NCBI RefSeq assembly: GCF_003710915.1
Contig: NZ_RHHR01000010.1
Span: forward strand, 186,001 to 250,000
Reading direction: 5' to 3'
Origin: Brevibacillus invocatus
Lineage (GTDB): Bacteria; Bacillota; Bacilli; Brevibacillales; Brevibacillaceae
Length of the DNA: 64,000 nucleotides
Positions 63,127 to 64,000 of the stretch are shown here, piece by piece. The position numbers were made by a program, and so were the translations under genes. Numbering within the stretch: the first letter of the stretch is position 1; each line of letters opens with the position of its first letter. The notes beneath the pieces were generated by a model. The model was not told where the DNA came from and made no database searches. It worked only from the letters and a program-made list of their open reading frames with translations.

Positions 63127-64000
63127 CTATTGCACTCCCGGTTGTTGATTGCCACCTGTCTCCATCCGAACGATTTCTTCTTCTTCTCCTGTCTGTGCAT
63201 TGATGTAGATCATATAGGTATTCCCTTCAAAGCTACCGGTCAGCTCCCAGGCTAAAACCTCTTTGCCATCATTTTTCCCTTCGATCATGGCGAGTCTTTG
63301 GTCTGTCACTTTTACACTTGGATTCACTTTTCCTCTAGCTTCCTCTTTACTTACTTTCGGCTTTGGCACCATCCGCTTCTTGTTGTTGAACAGGTACTCT
63401 GTCGAGTTGAAGGCGGTTACGCGTCCCGAATCCAGAGCCACTTCACATACCACAGCATCCGGATAGAAACGTACTCCGTCGACCTCTGGAACAAAGGTGA
63501 ATACGGCCATACCGTCGTAGCTATCGATTTCCGCTACCTTCATATTGTCATAACCGTGAGCACGCAAGAATTTATGACCGCTTTCTTGCGCTTTTTCAAT
63601 TGAAATTTTCTCTTTGCCAACCTTTCTTTCATCCATCAGCCAAACGACCTTGCCGCCTCGCTTGGTAACGTCCATGTTGATCGCTGTAGCATCTTTTGGG
63701 GAAGTAATTCTAACACTGTAAGCCGAATAGGTTTCCCCCTTCCCGTTCTCGTCTACATCGACCTTCACATTGCCTTCCTTCATACCTACAAAATCAAGCG
63801 CGATTCGTTTTGCATCTTCCTTGCTAACCTTTTTTCCATCGATTCCTTTGATCCGCTGCTGCTTCTTTTTATCCAAGCTCTGAATGCCTACGCCCCAGTC
63901 TAAGTCTGGGTATTCCTGTACTTTTTTCTCGATCGTCTTAAACCCGTCTACGATCGTATTATCTGATTTCTTGTCATCTGAGGCGAGTGCTGTCTCTACA
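63127..64000 (-). CDS. ypeB: Germination protein YpeB (5' end outside window)
   Basis: The C-terminal 290 or so residues of YpeB, open in frame to the window edge. YpeB is needed to place and stabilise the cortex-lytic enzyme SleB in the spore. Visible parts are the YpeB-type segment TIVDGFKTIEKKVQEYPDLDW and two to three PepSY-like repeats, e.g. VSKEDAKRIALDFVGM and SIEKAQESGHKFL. The N-terminal anchor and probably sleB lie beyond 64000. An internal TTG at 63876 is not the true start. Confidence 0.93.
   Translation of the reverse strand, partial: VETALASDDKKSDNTIVDGFKTIEKKVQEYPDLDWGVGIQSLDKKKQQRIKGIDGKKVSKEDAKRIALDFVGMKEGNVKVDVDENGKGETYSAYSVRITSPKDATAINMDVTKRGGKVVWLMDERKVGKEKISIEKAQESGHKFLRAHGYDNMKVAEIDSYDGMAVFTFVPEVDGVRFYPDAVVCEVALDSGRVTAFNSTEYLFNNKKRMVPKPKVSKEEARGKVNPSVKVTDQRLAMIEGKNDGKEVLAWELTGSFEGNTYMIYINAQTGEEEEIVRMETGGNQQPGVQ

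Overview
This is an almost entirely chromosomal, housekeeping stretch of an endospore-forming Firmicute. Gene order closely follows the Bacillus subtilis ypeB-cmk-der-spoIVA-hbs-trp-qcr-dap-pan-dinG segment, and the spore genes (spoIVA, spoVIF, ypeB, ypjB, YIEGIA cluster), bacillithiol genes and TRAP (mtrB) fit a member of Paenibacillaceae. Brevibacillus is my best guess. Nearly all genes lie on the minus strand, so transcription runs from 64000 towards 1. Only a YitT-family gene (14473) and one small unknown gene (52226) point the other way. I see no insertion sequence, prophage, CRISPR array or rRNA. There is one tRNA, tRNA-Pro(GGG).

Layout in the direction of transcription. 64000-58079: ypeB (cut by the window edge), the c-di-GMP receptor gene ypfA/motI, ypfB, cmk, plsC, an rpsA-like S1 gene and fni. 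57991-48314: yphA, YIEGIA and its partner, der, plsY, gpsA, spoVIF, yphE, two tandem 2Fe-2S ferredoxins, yphF, spoIVA and hbs. 48045-39255: folE, a YcdB-like gene, tRNA-Pro, a lytic transglycosylase, mtrB (TRAP), then the menaquinone side-chain block (hepS, menG, a UbiA and UbiX pair, hepT) and ndk. 39119-25177: cheR, a small ORF, aroC, aroB, aroH, trpEDCFBA, hisC, tyrA and aroA, an aromatic supra-operon. 24802-22297: an amidohydrolase-like gene behind a long leader, then an ECF sigma factor with its zinc-type anti-sigma factor. 22181-16256: TPR protein, an unknown gene, ypiB, ypiF, qcrABC, ypjA and ypjB. 14218-1: mazG-like, dapB, mgsA, bshB1, bshA, cca, birA, panBCD, a TPR protein, dinG, a degenerate ComEC-like lipoprotein and the 5' part of rex.

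The most informative non-coding region is 35022-35271, in front of trpE. It holds a consensus promoter overlapping the aroH stop codon, a hairpin at the expected transcript 5' end, eleven GAG/UAG triplets on a five-base repeat, an antiterminator and an intrinsic terminator. With mtrB in the same window this is a complete TRAP attenuation circuit. The 5' hairpin shares bases with a longer hairpin that only read-through RNA from aroH can form, so the upstream aro genes and trp may be insulated by mutually exclusive RNA folds.

Other points worth checking are a second apparent attenuator with a Shine-Dalgarno-masking stem before a catalytically degenerate amidohydrolase (24810-25024), a structured leader with a terminator before panB, an internal terminator between hisC and tyrA, and a metallo-beta-lactamase-fold lipoprotein that has lost its metal ligands. 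I did not find a clearly new multi-gene defence or metabolic system here.
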